Source: CAVYWD01 sp963772225 (GTDB taxonomy: Bacteria; Myxococcota; Myxococcia; Myxococcales; UBA5297). From it: a DNA stretch of 64,000 bases. The notes beneath the pieces were generated by a model, which was given only the letters and a program-made list of their open reading frames with translations, made no database searches and was not told where the DNA came from. The stretch is taken from positions 124,001 to 188,000 of the forward strand of contig CAVYWD010000004.1 in NCBI GenBank assembly GCA_963772225.1, given 5' to 3'. A program made the translations under genes and the position numbers. Below are positions 43,774 to 52,613 of the stretch, piece by piece; the stretch's first letter is position 1, and each line of letters begins with the position of its first letter.

Positions 43774-43825
43774 CCAAGCCGTCTCGATGCTCTGACAGGA
43801 GGCCCGTCGCTGTCGCCCGCACTTT

Positions 43826-44012
43826 CTCGGAAGCGCTGCGGAGAGCGCGCTGCTCGGGTATTGGACCCGCTTTGCAGCCGCCGGCGACGCGAACGGCGGC
43901 GGCGCCTTCCTTGGGCCGCAATGCGATGCAACCGAGACCGACCCGCCGCTCGCGTCCGGCCAGGCGCTGCGCGCCGACGAGTGCGACGCGTGGGATTCCT
44001 CGGTTGCGACCT
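43826..44012 (+). pseudogene. C-terminal remnant of a type-B carboxylesterase
   Basis: The reading frame LGSAAESALLGYWTRFAAAG continues as DANGGGAFLGPQC... and ends ECDAWDSSVATC. It matches the closing region of carboxylesterases (YWTRFAxxGDPNG, then a C-terminal W-D). No upstream body is left. It begins shortly after the intact esterase gene and ends near the right copy of repeat pair 4, so it marks a cassette edge. Confidence 0.7.
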
Positions 44013-44052
44013 GCTCCAGGGGAGACGGCCGCCTCGCAATCCGGAGGATGGC

Positions 44053-44847
44053 TCATCGGTCGCCGGCGAGGATCTTCCGCGCTTGCGCCTCCCACTCGGG
44101 CGCATCCGGGTCGGAGGCGCCGGACGTGGCGAGCGAGCGCGCACGCTGTGCAGTCTCTCTCGCCTCGTCCTCGCTCCCGGCGGCGGCGAGCGCCTCGGCG
44201 AGGGCGAGCAGGTTGGGCGGGTACTCCGGCGCGAGCGCCGAGGCTCGCCTCGCCTTCGCCACCGCGGCCTCTGCGTCGCCGGGGCCGAGCGGCCAGCCCG
44301 GGGCGCGCGTCAGGACCATGGCCAACACGCGGTCGGGCCCGGCGCGGTCCTGCCTGGGGTCGGCGGCCGCCGCGCGCTCGAGCAGCGCGACCATGCGCTT
44401 GAGGCCGTCGAGCGCCGTGGCGGTCCTCTCTCGCGCCGCCAGGCCCACGCCGAGGGCGAGCCCGTAGGCGCAGGCGGGGCTCTGCGGCGCGCGCTTCAGG
44501 CACTGCTGCCCGGCGTCCACGGCCGTCTCGGCGAGGGCGAGGCGCTCCTTGGAGCTCGCCTCGTGCTCCACCAGCCAGCCGGCGACGCGAATGGCCTCGA
44601 CCAGCGCGGTCGTCGACGCGGCGTCGGCCTGGGCCGCGGCGAGGTAGAGGTCGCGGGCGCGCCGCGCCGAGGCGCGGTCGGGGCGGTGCGCGAACGCCTC
44701 GCCCGCGGCCGAGAGAAGCTCTTCGGAGCTCCCCGCGGGTCTCGACGCAGTCGCCGGCACGGCCGCGGGAGGGCGCAGCGCAGGCGCGCATCCGGAGGCG
44801 AGGGCGAGGAGCGCCGAGGCGAAGAACGCCGCCCGGGCGCAGCTCAT
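44053..44847 (-). CDS. TPR-type lipoprotein
   Basis: Protein of 264 aa. A lipobox (LALASGC) is followed by helical repeats (ARDLYLAAAQADAASTTALV, LLALAEALAAAGSEDEARET), like TRAP-T or TPR lipoproteins that accompany periplasmic binding proteins. It overlaps the next gene by 4 nt (ATGA). Its last 167 bp are duplicated at 39857-40023. A substrate-handling or envelope role is inferred only from context. Confidence 0.8.
   Translation of the reverse strand: MSCARAAFFASALLALASGCAPALRPPAAVPATASRPAGSSEELLSAAGEAFAHRPDRASARRARDLYLAAAQADAASTTALVEAIRVAGWLVEHEASSKERLALAETAVDAGQQCLKRAPQSPACAYGLALGVGLAARERTATALDGLKRMVALLERAAAADPRQDRAGPDRVLAMVLTRAPGWPLGPGDAEAAVAKARRASALAPEYPPNLLALAEALAAAGSEDEARETAQRARSLATSGASDPDAPEWEAQARKILAGDR
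44057..44223 (-). repeat. Direct repeat pair 4, right copy
   Basis: The resident copy, inside the intact TPR lipoprotein gene. Partner at 39857-40023. Confidence 0.95.
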
Positions 44848-45683
44848 CGCGAGGCCACCGACGTGAGCTTGCGGGCGGCGTCGAGCGCCTTCGAGTCGAG
44901 CGGCGCGAAGCGCGCCATGCGGATGCCGTCGAGCGCCGCGGCCCCGGCGGGGTCGTCGGCGAGCTTCAGGAGGCCCTGCTCCAGCGCCTTGGCGCGCGAG
45001 GGCGAGAGGCGATCGCCCACGGCGCAGACCAGCGCCGCCGGCAGGGGCGCCGAGCGCGCGACGACCTCGAGCTCGGAGGCGAAGGGCAGCGAGGCGAGCG
45101 CGGCGGCCTGGCTGCCGTCGAGCAGCACCGCGACCTTCTCGCCGGACGCCGCCTTGCGCAGCGCCGAGAGGACCTGGCTCGACGCGGCGACGGTGGCGCT
45201 CTCGGGAATTCGGCCCCACGCTCCCAGCGCGCCGCGCACGAACGCCGGGGCGTAGCCGGCGATGGAGACGACCGTGAAGTCGGCGAGGGCGACGGGCGCG
45301 GCGACGCGGCCTTTCTGGGCGACGAGCGTCCAGACCTCGGCCGCGCCGCCGGCCTTCATCGCAACTTGCAGTCGGGGAGAGAGCTTGAGCTCGGCGCCGC
45401 GCTGGAGAAAGAAGGGCAGCGGCACGAGGGCCACGCCGGTCTGGGGCTCGGCGATGCGCGCGAGGCCGCCCTTCTCGGTGGGCTCGTAGGTCGCGGCGAG
45501 CGCGCCTTCGGGGAGCCCGGCGACCCTCTGGAGCGCGGCGGCGAGCGCGTCCATGGAGGGCTGGGCCTCGGCGCGGCTGCCCGGGTAGCCCGGCGCGGCG
45601 GCGACGATGGCCGTGCGCTGTGCCTGGGCGGCGAAGGCGGGCGCGGCGGCGAGGAGCGTGAGGATCGCGAGGGGGGTCCGCAT
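44844..45683 (-). CDS. PhnD-like periplasmic substrate-binding protein
   Basis: Protein of 279 aa with a signal peptide (MRTPLAILTLLAAAPAFA). Short motifs fit phosphate/phosphonate-binding PhnD relatives: EPTEKGGLARI, VALVPLPFFL, and a DFTVVSIAGYAPAFVRGALG domain-crossover region. No ABC transporter membrane or ATPase gene is present. It is coupled with the TPR lipoprotein, a pairing that can act without transport. The ligand is unknown. Confidence 0.75.
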   Translation of the reverse strand: MRTPLAILTLLAAAPAFAAQAQRTAIVAAAPGYPGSRAEAQPSMDALAAALQRVAGLPEGALAATYEPTEKGGLARIAEPQTGVALVPLPFFLQRGAELKLSPRLQVAMKAGGAAEVWTLVAQKGRVAAPVALADFTVVSIAGYAPAFVRGALGAWGRIPESATVAASSQVLSALRKAASGEKVAVLLDGSQAAALASLPFASELEVVARSAPLPAALVCAVGDRLSPSRAKALEQGLLKLADDPAGAAALDGIRMARFAPLDSKALDAARKLTSVASR

Positions 45684-45751
45684 GGCAGCCAGTCTCGTCC
45701 CAGCTGGCCACGGCTCGCAACGGTCGTCGCGCGGGCGAATGCCAAAGCCAT

Positions 45752-47191
45752 TCACGGAGTCTGACGGACGCCCTGGCGCGCCTGCAGGGCCTTCAGGAGC
45801 GAGCTCAGCGCCGGAGCATCCCATCGCGGGCCCAAAACGCCGTACGTCTCCGGCGCTCCCAATGTGCGGGAGGTCCCGGTCGACTCCGTGCCGTTGAAAG
45901 CCCAGCAGCTCCAGTCGACGTCGGCGTCGTCGAGCACGCGCAAGAACGACTGGAACCACAGGCCCTGCCCGCTGGTTGCGGACACGCAGTCGTCCGCCGT
46001 ATTGCAGGTCCCAAACTCGCTCGCCCACACCGGCGCGGTGTACGCGCGGCCCTGCGCCAGCAAGAAGCCCCAGTGGTTGCCGGTGGCCGTCTTGAGCGAG
46101 CTGTAATCCTCCGAGCCGCTGTGAAACCAAGAATAGTCGTGGGGGCCCCACACCAGCCGATCGGCCACGTCCAGGGAGATGGGTTGCGAGGACGCCCCGC
46201 TGAAGTCCGTCGAGTATGCGAGGCCGCCGACGACGACGAGGAGCGCGGGGTTTTCCGCCAGCACCGCGTTTCCCGCCCGCTGGGCCGCGGCCCGCCAATC
46301 CCGCGCCGGGTCGCCCCCTCCCCAGACCGGCGTGACGCCGTTGGCCGCGCGCAGCTCGTTCCGCAGCTCGACGCCCACCACGGCCGGCTGGCTTCGATAG
46401 CGCGCGGCGACGGTCCGCCAATCCGCAAGCCACGCGGACTCAGGATAGGTCGACGAGTACCACAAGCCATTCCCGTCGGTATCGCTGCAGCACCAGTCGG
46501 CGCGGCTCACATGGTCGTCGAGAATCACCACGAGGCCCTGCGCCGCGAGCGCGGCGATGATCCGGTCGAGGATTTCGAGCGCGCTCAAGCCCACGAGCGG
46601 TGGATTCGCCGAGAGCCGCGACGCCGCCACCTGGGGGTTCTTCTCAATCAGCTCATTCGAGAAGGGCAGGCGCACCGAGTTGAAGCCCAGCTGGCGAATG
46701 AGCCCTGCGAGCTGGGACAGCGGCAGAATGTCGAGCCCGGCGACGACGAAGTCGGGCGATTCAGCGCCATACCAATTCACGCTCGCGAGCTTGAAGCGCT
46801 TCCCGCTGGCGTCGAGCACCCATCGGCTTTGCGTGTGCAGCGGCAGGGGTGGCAACGCGAAGCCCCCTCCGTCAGCGTCACCGCCATCGACGCCGCCGCC
46901 GTCGAGATCACCTCCGCCGTCGACGACGCCACCGCCGTCGACGCCACCGCCGTCGATATGGCTGCCGTCGAGGCCGCCACCCCCGTCCATGCTGCCCCCA
47001 TCGACGCCACCTCCACCGAGGCGGCCACCATCGAGGCGGCCACCATCGATGCCACCGTCAGCCCTTGCGCCAGCGTCGTCTCCATTCGCGGGAGGGAAGT
47101 TCTCGGGCAGGCCACCCGCGCACGAGCCGCCGGCCGCCGCGAAGACGGCCGCGAGGAGCGCACTCCGGATCCACCCGCGGGCTTCGGTCAT
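45752..47191 (-). CDS. GH5-family cellulase-like lipoprotein
   Basis: Protein of 479 aa. The leader (ALLAAVFAAAGGSC) is followed by a long D/G-rich linker of GG-V/L/S-DGG units (residues 30-105). The TIM-barrel opens LASVNWYGAESPDFV, with LGFNSVRLPFSNE, the acid/base Glu in VELRNELR and the nucleophile Glu in WASEFGTCN. It is very likely an endo-beta-glucanase. Long insertions around CCSDTDGNGLWYS and CNTADDCVS add Cys pairs. It is the second GH5-type lipoprotein in the window and shares little sequence with the first at 34611. Confidence 0.9.
   Translation of the reverse strand: MTEARGWIRSALLAAVFAAAGGSCAGGLPENFPPANGDDAGARADGGIDGGRLDGGRLGGGGVDGGSMDGGGGLDGSHIDGGGVDGGGVVDGGGDLDGGGVDGGDADGGGFALPPLPLHTQSRWVLDASGKRFKLASVNWYGAESPDFVVAGLDILPLSQLAGLIRQLGFNSVRLPFSNELIEKNPQVAASRLSANPPLVGLSALEILDRIIAALAAQGLVVILDDHVSRADWCCSDTDGNGLWYSSTYPESAWLADWRTVAARYRSQPAVVGVELRNELRAANGVTPVWGGGDPARDWRAAAQRAGNAVLAENPALLVVVGGLAYSTDFSGASSQPISLDVADRLVWGPHDYSWFHSGSEDYSSLKTATGNHWGFLLAQGRAYTAPVWASEFGTCNTADDCVSATSGQGLWFQSFLRVLDDADVDWSCWAFNGTESTGTSRTLGAPETYGVLGPRWDAPALSSLLKALQARQGVRQTP
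46855..47075 (-). repeat. Low-complexity DGG linker repeat
   Basis: Imperfect tandem units of 9-15 nt encoding VDGGG, LDGGG and similar, within the cellulase linker. Replication slippage is likely. Confidence 0.8.
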
Positions 47192-47560
47192 CTCGGTCGG
47201 TCACTTTCGCGGCTTCGAGCCGTCGCGACGATGTCGTCGAAATTGATATCGCATTCGATCGGCTCGCCGTCCATCGTCCGCTCGACGCCGTCCGCGCGTC
47301 CCGACCGAGCGGCATCGGCGGTCGGGCGTGCTCGCAGATTCTTCAGGAGACAGGCAGAGGTTTCGTGCGCTTCCGAAACGATCGCCTGCCCGATGCTGGA
47401 CCGGTTAGAGAGAAAGATGGGGAGAATGGGTCAGAGGGGAGAGGCAGATCGGACGGCGAGATCAGGGCCCGCGCCGCGGGCCGCGAGCCCGATTCAGTCC
47501 CCCTCCCTCGCGCCAATCCCCCGAGCGCGCCCCGCCGAAAGGATGCTAGCGTCGCGCGCT
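47192..47560. other. Divergent intergenic region, cellulase / MMPL pump
   Basis: Promoters for both genes must lie here. No gene, repeat or RNA recognised on either strand. Confidence 0.5.
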
Positions 47561-49858
47561 ATGGCAACGCCCTCCCGGCTCGAGGGAATCTTCGGGCGCA
47601 TCGTCGAGCGGCGCCGCTGGATCCTGGCCGCCTATCTGGCGCTCGTCCCGTTGGCGGCTTTTCTCGCGGCCACCATCCCCTCGCGCAGCGGCATCCGCGA
47701 GCTCATCATCCCCTCGGACCCCGACGCCGTCGCCACGCGCGAGTTCCAGAAGGTCTTCCCCGAGGGCCAGCTCGTCATCCTCCTGCTCGAGGCGCCCCAG
47801 CCCTTTCGGCCCGAGGTGCTCGCGGAGCAGGCGGCCATCGAAGAGGCGCTGAGCCGCCTTCCCAAGGTCACGCCGGTATCGGCGCTGGCCATCTACCGGC
47901 GAGCGCACCCTGGCTTCGCGCCGAGCGCCGAGGGGGCGGCGGCGTACCGCGCCTTCGCCACCGGGACCAATCTCTTCCGCCGGCAGGGATTTTGGGGCGA
48001 TGGCTTCCAGGGCATGGCCGTCGCTTTCGAGGCCCGGGATGGCCCGGAGCGCGACGCGGCGCTCGCGGCCATCGACGCGGCGGTGGAGAAGGCGCGCACC
48101 GGGGCGGCCCTCCGGGTGCGGCGCGTCGGCGCGCCCTACGTGGAGAGCTGGATCGAGCGCGAGTCCGCGCAGGCCTCGCTGCGCACCTTCCCTTTCTTCG
48201 GCCTCTTCGTGGTGGCCATCGCCCTGTTCCTCTACCGGGCGGTCCGCTCGCTCCTCGCGCTGGTGCTCTCGCTCGGGGCGAGCGTCGCGCTGGGCGTGGC
48301 GGCGGGGCGGCTTTTCGGCTTCTCGTTCACCTTGGTCTCGGCGCTCGTGCCGCTGACCCTCCTGGTGACCGCGATGGCGACGCTCGTCTACCTGCATTCG
48401 CGCTTCGTCGACCAGCCCGAGGGCGTAGAGGTCGACGCGCACCAGCGCTTCGCGCTCGCGAACAAGTTCCTGCCGGTGACCGCCTCGACTGCCGCGGCGG
48501 TGCTCGGGTTCGCGGCGCTCTCGGTGTCGCGCATCCGGCCGGTGCGCGAGATGGGGCTTTGGACGGCGGCGGGGCTCGCCATCACCTGGGTCGTCTCGTT
48601 CACCCTCTTCCCTGCGCTGCAGCGCGCGCTCAAGACCCCGACCGGCCGCGCGGTGGCCATCCGCAGCGCCCTCTACGATCGCGTCGCGGCGGCGCTGCCG
48701 GCGCTGACCTATCGCTTTCGCTGGCCGCTCGTCGCCGGGTCGTTGGCGCTCGCGGCGGCGGGCTTCGCCGCGCTGTTCGGAGTGCCCGGCCGGCTCGAGC
48801 CGATGCGGGTGGGCATCGATCCGCTCGACTACGTCGCGGCCGACGCGCCCGTCCACCGCGACATGACCTTCTTTCGCGCGCACGTCTCGGGGCTGAACGT
48901 GGTTCGGGCCTGGGTGAAGACCGCGCCCGGAGCGGCCACCGACCCCGAGGTGCTGCGCGCGCTGGATCGCTGGGGCGACTCCGTCCAGGCGCTCCCCGGC
49001 GTGGCCTCGGTCGTGGGCCCCACCACCTTCCTCCGGATGCGCCGCTACCTCGCCGGCCAGGGCGACAGGTTGCCCGAAGACCCGGAGGAGTTCGCGGCCG
49101 CCGCGGCCGACGTGGAGCCGCTGCTGCTCCTCGAGCCCCAGCTGCGCGGCTTCCTGGACGTGAACACGCTGTCGAGCGCGCAGCTCACCGTGGTCTTCAA
49201 CGACGGCCGGGAGGAGGGCCATCGCGCGCTGGCGCGGGGGCTCGGCGAGACCTGGGAGCGGGCGCAGGCCGCGAGCCCTTCGCTGCGCGGCGCCGCCATG
49301 CAGGTCGTGGGCGAGTCCATGTTGCAGGCGAAGGTGGGCGCGAGCCTCGTCCCGACCCTGACCGAGAGCTTCGGCATCACCGCGGCGCTCATCTTTCTCG
49401 CATTCCTGGCGGTGTTTCGAAGCGGCGCCGCCCGGCTCATGGCGATGATCCCTTCGGTCTTCGCCATCCTCGTCACCTTTCTCGGAATGCGGCTCTTCGG
49501 CGGGGCGCTAAACGTCGCGACCATTCTCATCGCCACCACCATCCTCGGGACGACCGAGAACGACCAGATCCACTTCTTCCACCACCTCCAGGAAGGAGAA
49601 GGCGCGGGCGGGCTCGACGCCTCGCTCAGGCATACGCTGCGCGTCTCCGGCAGGGCCATCGCCTTCGCGACCTTCATCAATGCGGCGGGCTTCTCGGCGC
49701 TGGCGTTTTCCAAGTTTCCGCCCATCCGCCAATTCGGGATCGTCACGGCGGCGGCCTTTCTATTGGCGATGCTGGCGGATTTCACCGCGCTGCCGGCCTC
49801 GCTCTGGATTGGGAGGCGCGAGCGTCCGCGAGAGGGGAGCGGGGCGGCCCGGCGCTGA
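47561..49858 (+). CDS. RND-superfamily MMPL transporter
   Basis: Protein of 765 aa with two six-helix halves. It has an N-terminal TM, a large loop (about 40-215) and helices 2-6 (FFGLFVVAIALFLY, ALVLSLGASVALGVA, LVPLTLLVTAMATLVYLHSR). After that come a second loop and a matching set (ALIFLAFLAVF, RLMAMIPSVFAILVTFLGMR). The conserved MMPL/HpnN-like TENDQIHFFHHLQEGEGAGG near TM10-11 is present. It exports lipids, hopanoids or lipoprotein cargo using the proton gradient. ATG 47561 is chosen; ATG 47543 is in frame and possible. Confidence 0.9.
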   Translation: MATPSRLEGIFGRIVERRRWILAAYLALVPLAAFLAATIPSRSGIRELIIPSDPDAVATREFQKVFPEGQLVILLLEAPQPFRPEVLAEQAAIEEALSRLPKVTPVSALAIYRRAHPGFAPSAEGAAAYRAFATGTNLFRRQGFWGDGFQGMAVAFEARDGPERDAALAAIDAAVEKARTGAALRVRRVGAPYVESWIERESAQASLRTFPFFGLFVVAIALFLYRAVRSLLALVLSLGASVALGVAAGRLFGFSFTLVSALVPLTLLVTAMATLVYLHSRFVDQPEGVEVDAHQRFALANKFLPVTASTAAAVLGFAALSVSRIRPVREMGLWTAAGLAITWVVSFTLFPALQRALKTPTGRAVAIRSALYDRVAAALPALTYRFRWPLVAGSLALAAAGFAALFGVPGRLEPMRVGIDPLDYVAADAPVHRDMTFFRAHVSGLNVVRAWVKTAPGAATDPEVLRALDRWGDSVQALPGVASVVGPTTFLRMRRYLAGQGDRLPEDPEEFAAAAADVEPLLLLEPQLRGFLDVNTLSSAQLTVVFNDGREEGHRALARGLGETWERAQAASPSLRGAAMQVVGESMLQAKVGASLVPTLTESFGITAALIFLAFLAVFRSGAARLMAMIPSVFAILVTFLGMRLFGGALNVATILIATTILGTTENDQIHFFHHLQEGEGAGGLDASLRHTLRVSGRAIAFATFINAAGFSALAFSKFPPIRQFGIVTAAAFLLAMLADFTALPASLWIGRRERPREGSGAARR

Positions 49859-49895
49859 GGAAGGCGCCCACCGCAAGCCGACCGCGAATTCGAAT

Positions 49896-50480
49896 TCAGC
49901 GGCGCTTGCGCCGGGGCTTGGGGCGAAGGCGATCGAATACGGCGACGAGGGTCGAGTCGTCGAGGAGCTGCTCGATCTCCCTGAGGCGGCGTCGCACGGT
50001 GTCGACCTTTACCTCAGCGAGATCGAGGCGCAGCAAGGTTCGAACGTCTTCCAGATCCTTCTCGCGGCCCGCTAATACTTTGAGGGTAATGAGGTCATTG
50101 GTCTCGATAAATGGGATTCGCGTGTTCCCTACTTTTCGCACGATGGCGCGTTCGAGCATCTGCTCTTCGAGGCCGGGGCCGGCGCGGACGACATCGAGCT
50201 GAAACCCCGACGCCTTGTGCTGCAGAGGAACGACCCGGAGCTCCTCGAGGACGGACTCGAGGTCGTCGATCCCCGAGCGGAGCTCGAATCCAGCTCGGGC
50301 GAGCGCCTTGACCAGGCGAGCCGGGGGCACGTCCTCAGTGGTGATGTCGATGTCAGCGGTCGCGCGGACGGCGCCTGCCGCCACGACGGCTTGGGCTCCG
50401 AACACGTACCAGCGCACGCGCAGAGGGTTCAGGGCCGATGCGATTTTGCGCAGCAGCGCGGCGACGTTCGGCGTTGACAC
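49896..50480 (-). CDS. Nucleotidyltransferase (DUF6036/AbiEii-like)
   Basis: Protein of 194 aa with a GTG start. The NTase signature is YVFGAQAVVAAGAVRATADI followed by D-I-T (the D-X-D metal site). A helical tail with LITLKVLAGREKDLEDVRTL resembles the AbiEii and MNT families. It overlaps the upstream gene by 128 nt in another frame. It is probably the toxin or enzymatic half of a toxin-antitoxin-like pair. It follows the MMPL gene convergently (37 nt between stops). Confidence 0.8.
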   Translation of the reverse strand: MSTPNVAALLRKIASALNPLRVRWYVFGAQAVVAAGAVRATADIDITTEDVPPARLVKALARAGFELRSGIDDLESVLEELRVVPLQHKASGFQLDVVRAGPGLEEQMLERAIVRKVGNTRIPFIETNDLITLKVLAGREKDLEDVRTLLRLDLAEVKVDTVRRRLREIEQLLDDSTLVAVFDRLRPKPRRKRR

Positions 50481-50754
50481 GGTCGAGCTTCCTTCCCATC
50501 TCGATGAGACCGGCGACGCCGCTCGGGCGGGTCGCTTGGATCCGGGGCCAGACCTGATCGAGGAGCGCCTGGCCCAGTCGAAACGCGGCGGTCGCGCCCT
50601 TCGCCTGCACGAAGGCGCCCTGGGCGCGATCCTTCGAGGCGCGGGCGCGCTCCCAGTCGCGGGCGACGAAGGCCCGGAGGTTCTCGGCAGTCAGCTGGGT
50701 CTTCTTCACGGCTGTGATGCTAACCCGACGCGCGTGTTTGAGCAGGGGCTGCAA
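50353..50754 (-). CDS. Small partner of the nucleotidyltransferase
   Basis: Protein of 133 aa. The first 95 residues look real (AVKKTQLTAENLRAFVARDW, then an Arg/Ala-rich helix with FVQAKGATAAFRLGQALLDQ). The last 40 residues are the out-of-frame start of the next gene and Arg-rich, so the protein's true end may be shorter in function. The 128-nt overlap with the nucleotidyltransferase gene is unusually long, and both frames look coding. Likely the antitoxin-like half. Confidence 0.65.
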   Translation of the reverse strand: MQPLLKHARRVSITAVKKTQLTAENLRAFVARDWERARASKDRAQGAFVQAKGATAAFRLGQALLDQVWPRIQATRPSGVAGLIEMGRKLDRVNAERRRAAAQNRIGPEPSARALVRVRSPSRRGGRRRPRDR

Positions 50755-50756
50755 CG

Positions 50757-50966
50757 GCCTCTAGCTCGTACGCCGTCTCGCTGGGGAAGCACCGGAGCCT
50801 CGTCTACTATCTGCCGTCCGAGGACCTGCTCCGGACCTCGTCTCGCCTCGAGGGTGAGAAGGCCGCGCGATTCCGGGCGCTCGCCGGAGAGGGCCTGTTC
50901 CGGCTCTCGGTCGGCCTGGAATCCCCAAACGAGCTCATCGCCGATCTCGAGCAGGCGCTGGGCTGA
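50757..50966 (+). pseudogene. C-terminal fragment of a Cys/Met-metabolism PLP enzyme
   Basis: Reads SSSYAVSLGKHRSLVYYLPS... to LAGEGLFRLSVGLESPNELI then ADLEQALG-stop. This is the end of cystathionine gamma-synthase or methionine gamma-lyase relatives (RLSVGLE-X-DLI-X-DL). The first 330 or so residues, including the PLP lysine, are absent. It begins where the nucleotidyltransferase module ends, implying that the module replaced the gene. Confidence 0.8.
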
Positions 50967-50990
50967 TCTGTCGCGCGCCGCCCGGCGCGC

Positions 50991-51125
50991 CTACCGCGGC
51001 CGCGGCAGCCGCACTTCCATGACGGTCCTCACCCCCGGCGTGCTCTCCGCCGAGATCCGCCCGCCGTGCGCTTCGACCACGAGGTGGCTGATGGCCAGGC
51101 CGAGCCTTCGTTCCACCCGGCGCCC
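50991..51125 (-). pseudogene. C-terminal fragment of a histidine kinase
   Basis: Minus strand reads RRLGLAISHLVVEAHGGRIS followed by AESTPGVRTVMEVRLPRPR-stop, the G2 box and final strands of a HATPase domain. Nothing upstream remains. It faces the PLP-enzyme fragment tail to tail, 24 nt apart. Confidence 0.8.
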
Positions 51126-51171
51126 CGCGCCGGCAACGCAGCGCGGGGCGCGGCTCTCGAAGCTCTGCGCG

Positions 51172-51546
51172 TCAGGGCGTGCAGAGCTCGATGTTTCCGC
51201 CGTTGTAATCGTTGGAATAGCTGAAGCAGCTCTGCCCGTAAGGACAGGTCGAGCTCCCGCCGGGGCACGTCAAGTAACACTGCCCGATGCCCTCCGCGTA
51301 GAAGACGCAGACGGCGCTGTAGTTCGAAAGGTCTTGAGGACAATCGCTGTTCGAGGTGCAGGTGGTCGTGCAGAGGGCGCCCGTCCAGGAGGTGGCCCCC
51401 AGCGTCGAGCCCTGGCAGGTGATGCCCGCCATGCTGCAGGTATCGCCGGATGAGCACGATTCATAGGGGTCCAGGGCCGGAGAAGCACACGCCGCGCTCA
51501 AGAGAAGCACCGGCACAGCGCACCGAAGAAGGCTCTTTCCGCTCAT
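51172..51546 (-). CDS. Small cysteine-rich lipoprotein
   Basis: Protein of 124 aa. A lipobox (LLLSAAC) is followed by about 95 residues with 13 cysteines (SCSSGDTCSMAGITC, CTTTCTSNSDC, CYLTCPGGSSTC, CFSYSNDY), ending ...IELCTP. It resembles Myxococcota-specific disulphide-rich surface proteins. Function unknown. Unit spacing suggests knottin- or EGF-like folding. Start at 51546 because it gives a clean lipoprotein leader. Confidence 0.75.
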   Translation of the reverse strand: MSGKSLLRCAVPVLLLSAACASPALDPYESCSSGDTCSMAGITCQGSTLGATSWTGALCTTTCTSNSDCPQDLSNYSAVCVFYAEGIGQCYLTCPGGSSTCPYGQSCFSYSNDYNGGNIELCTP

Positions 51547-52028
51547 CTCTACCTCACGATGTTGCGAGTTCAATTCAATTCAGGGGTCGACCGCCGGCGC
51601 GCAGATGCGCCGGTCGACGTCCACTCTGGATCGACTTTGGAGCCACGGGCAACGGGAAGTCGCCGGCTCCGGTCGGTTCCTCTCATCGCTCGGCCTCCCG
51701 CTCCCACTTCGGCTTTGGCGCCGGTGCGGCCGCTCGCCCGCTTCACAAAAGCCGAGACCCGCTCGAGCCCGTCGCCTCAGGGCGTCGCCTCCGCTCCCAG
51801 GACGTTCGGGAGCGGCCACTGCTGCGCGTTCGCGTTGGCTCGAATGGAAAGCCCGTCCCGAAGCTCCCGGCCGGGTCGAGCTCGAGCCCGCCGCTGCTCA
51901 CCGAGAGGCTCGCCTTTGGGCCTCCCTCGGCTGGAGCGCCACGGCCGCGTACGCCACGCCCTCGGCGACGGGCCGTCAGGAGATCGCGGGCGCGGCGGCG
52001 ACCGCCAGCGCGAGCAGGGCCGCGTGGG
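51547..52028. other. 482-nt stretch without a recognised gene
   Basis: Several Arg/Pro-rich open frames overlap each other, none convincing. It is probably intergenic or eroded coding sequence. Confidence 0.4.
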
Positions 52029-52613
52029 TCACTTCCGAGTGCCTTTCCCCAATGCCTCGTGCCGGGGGCAGGTCACCAGATGGTCGTTCACCATGCCCAC
52101 CGCCTGCATGAAGGCGTAACAGATGGTCGGCCCGACGAACTTGAAGCCGCGCTCGCGGAGCGCCTTGCTCATCGCCAGGCTCTCGCCCGTCTCGGCCGGG
52201 AGCTGCTTCAAGAGGCGCCAGCGGTTCTGGAGAGGCTCTCCGCCGACGAAGCCCCACAATAGGTCCGAGAAGCGGCCCTCCTTCTCCCGGACGCGCAGGA
52301 AGGCGCGGGCGTTCGCGGTGCTCGCCTCGATCTTGGCGCGGTTGCGCACGATGCCCGGGTCGGCCATCAGCGAGGCGACCTTCTTGGCGTCGAAGCGGGC
52401 GAGCTTCTCCGGGTCGAAGCCCTCGAAGGCGCGCAGGAACGCCTCGCGTTTGCGCAGAATGATCTGCCAGGAGAGGCCCGCCTGGAAGCCGTCGAGGACG
52501 AGCTTGGCGAAGAGCGCGCGGTCGTCGCGCACGGGCACGCCCCACTCCTCGTCGTGGTAGGCGACCATCCGAGGATCGTCGCTGGGCCAGCAGAGGCGCT
52601 TGGGCGGGTTCAT
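52029..52613 (-). CDS. tag: DNA-3-methyladenine glycosylase I
   Basis: Protein of 194 aa, the full Tag length. The zinc site is indicated by Cys8 (LCWPSD), His20 (YHDEEWGVP) and C-terminal VNDHLVTCPRH. GPTICYAFMQAVGMVNDH is conserved. It excises 3-methyladenine from alkylated DNA in base-excision repair. Its first codon overlaps the stop of the kelch lipoprotein gene by 4 nt (ATGA), an odd pairing of unrelated functions that may just be packing. Confidence 0.96.
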   Translation of the reverse strand: MNPPKRLCWPSDDPRMVAYHDEEWGVPVRDDRALFAKLVLDGFQAGLSWQIILRKREAFLRAFEGFDPEKLARFDAKKVASLMADPGIVRNRAKIEASTANARAFLRVREKEGRFSDLLWGFVGGEPLQNRWRLLKQLPAETGESLAMSKALRERGFKFVGPTICYAFMQAVGMVNDHLVTCPRHEALGKGTRK

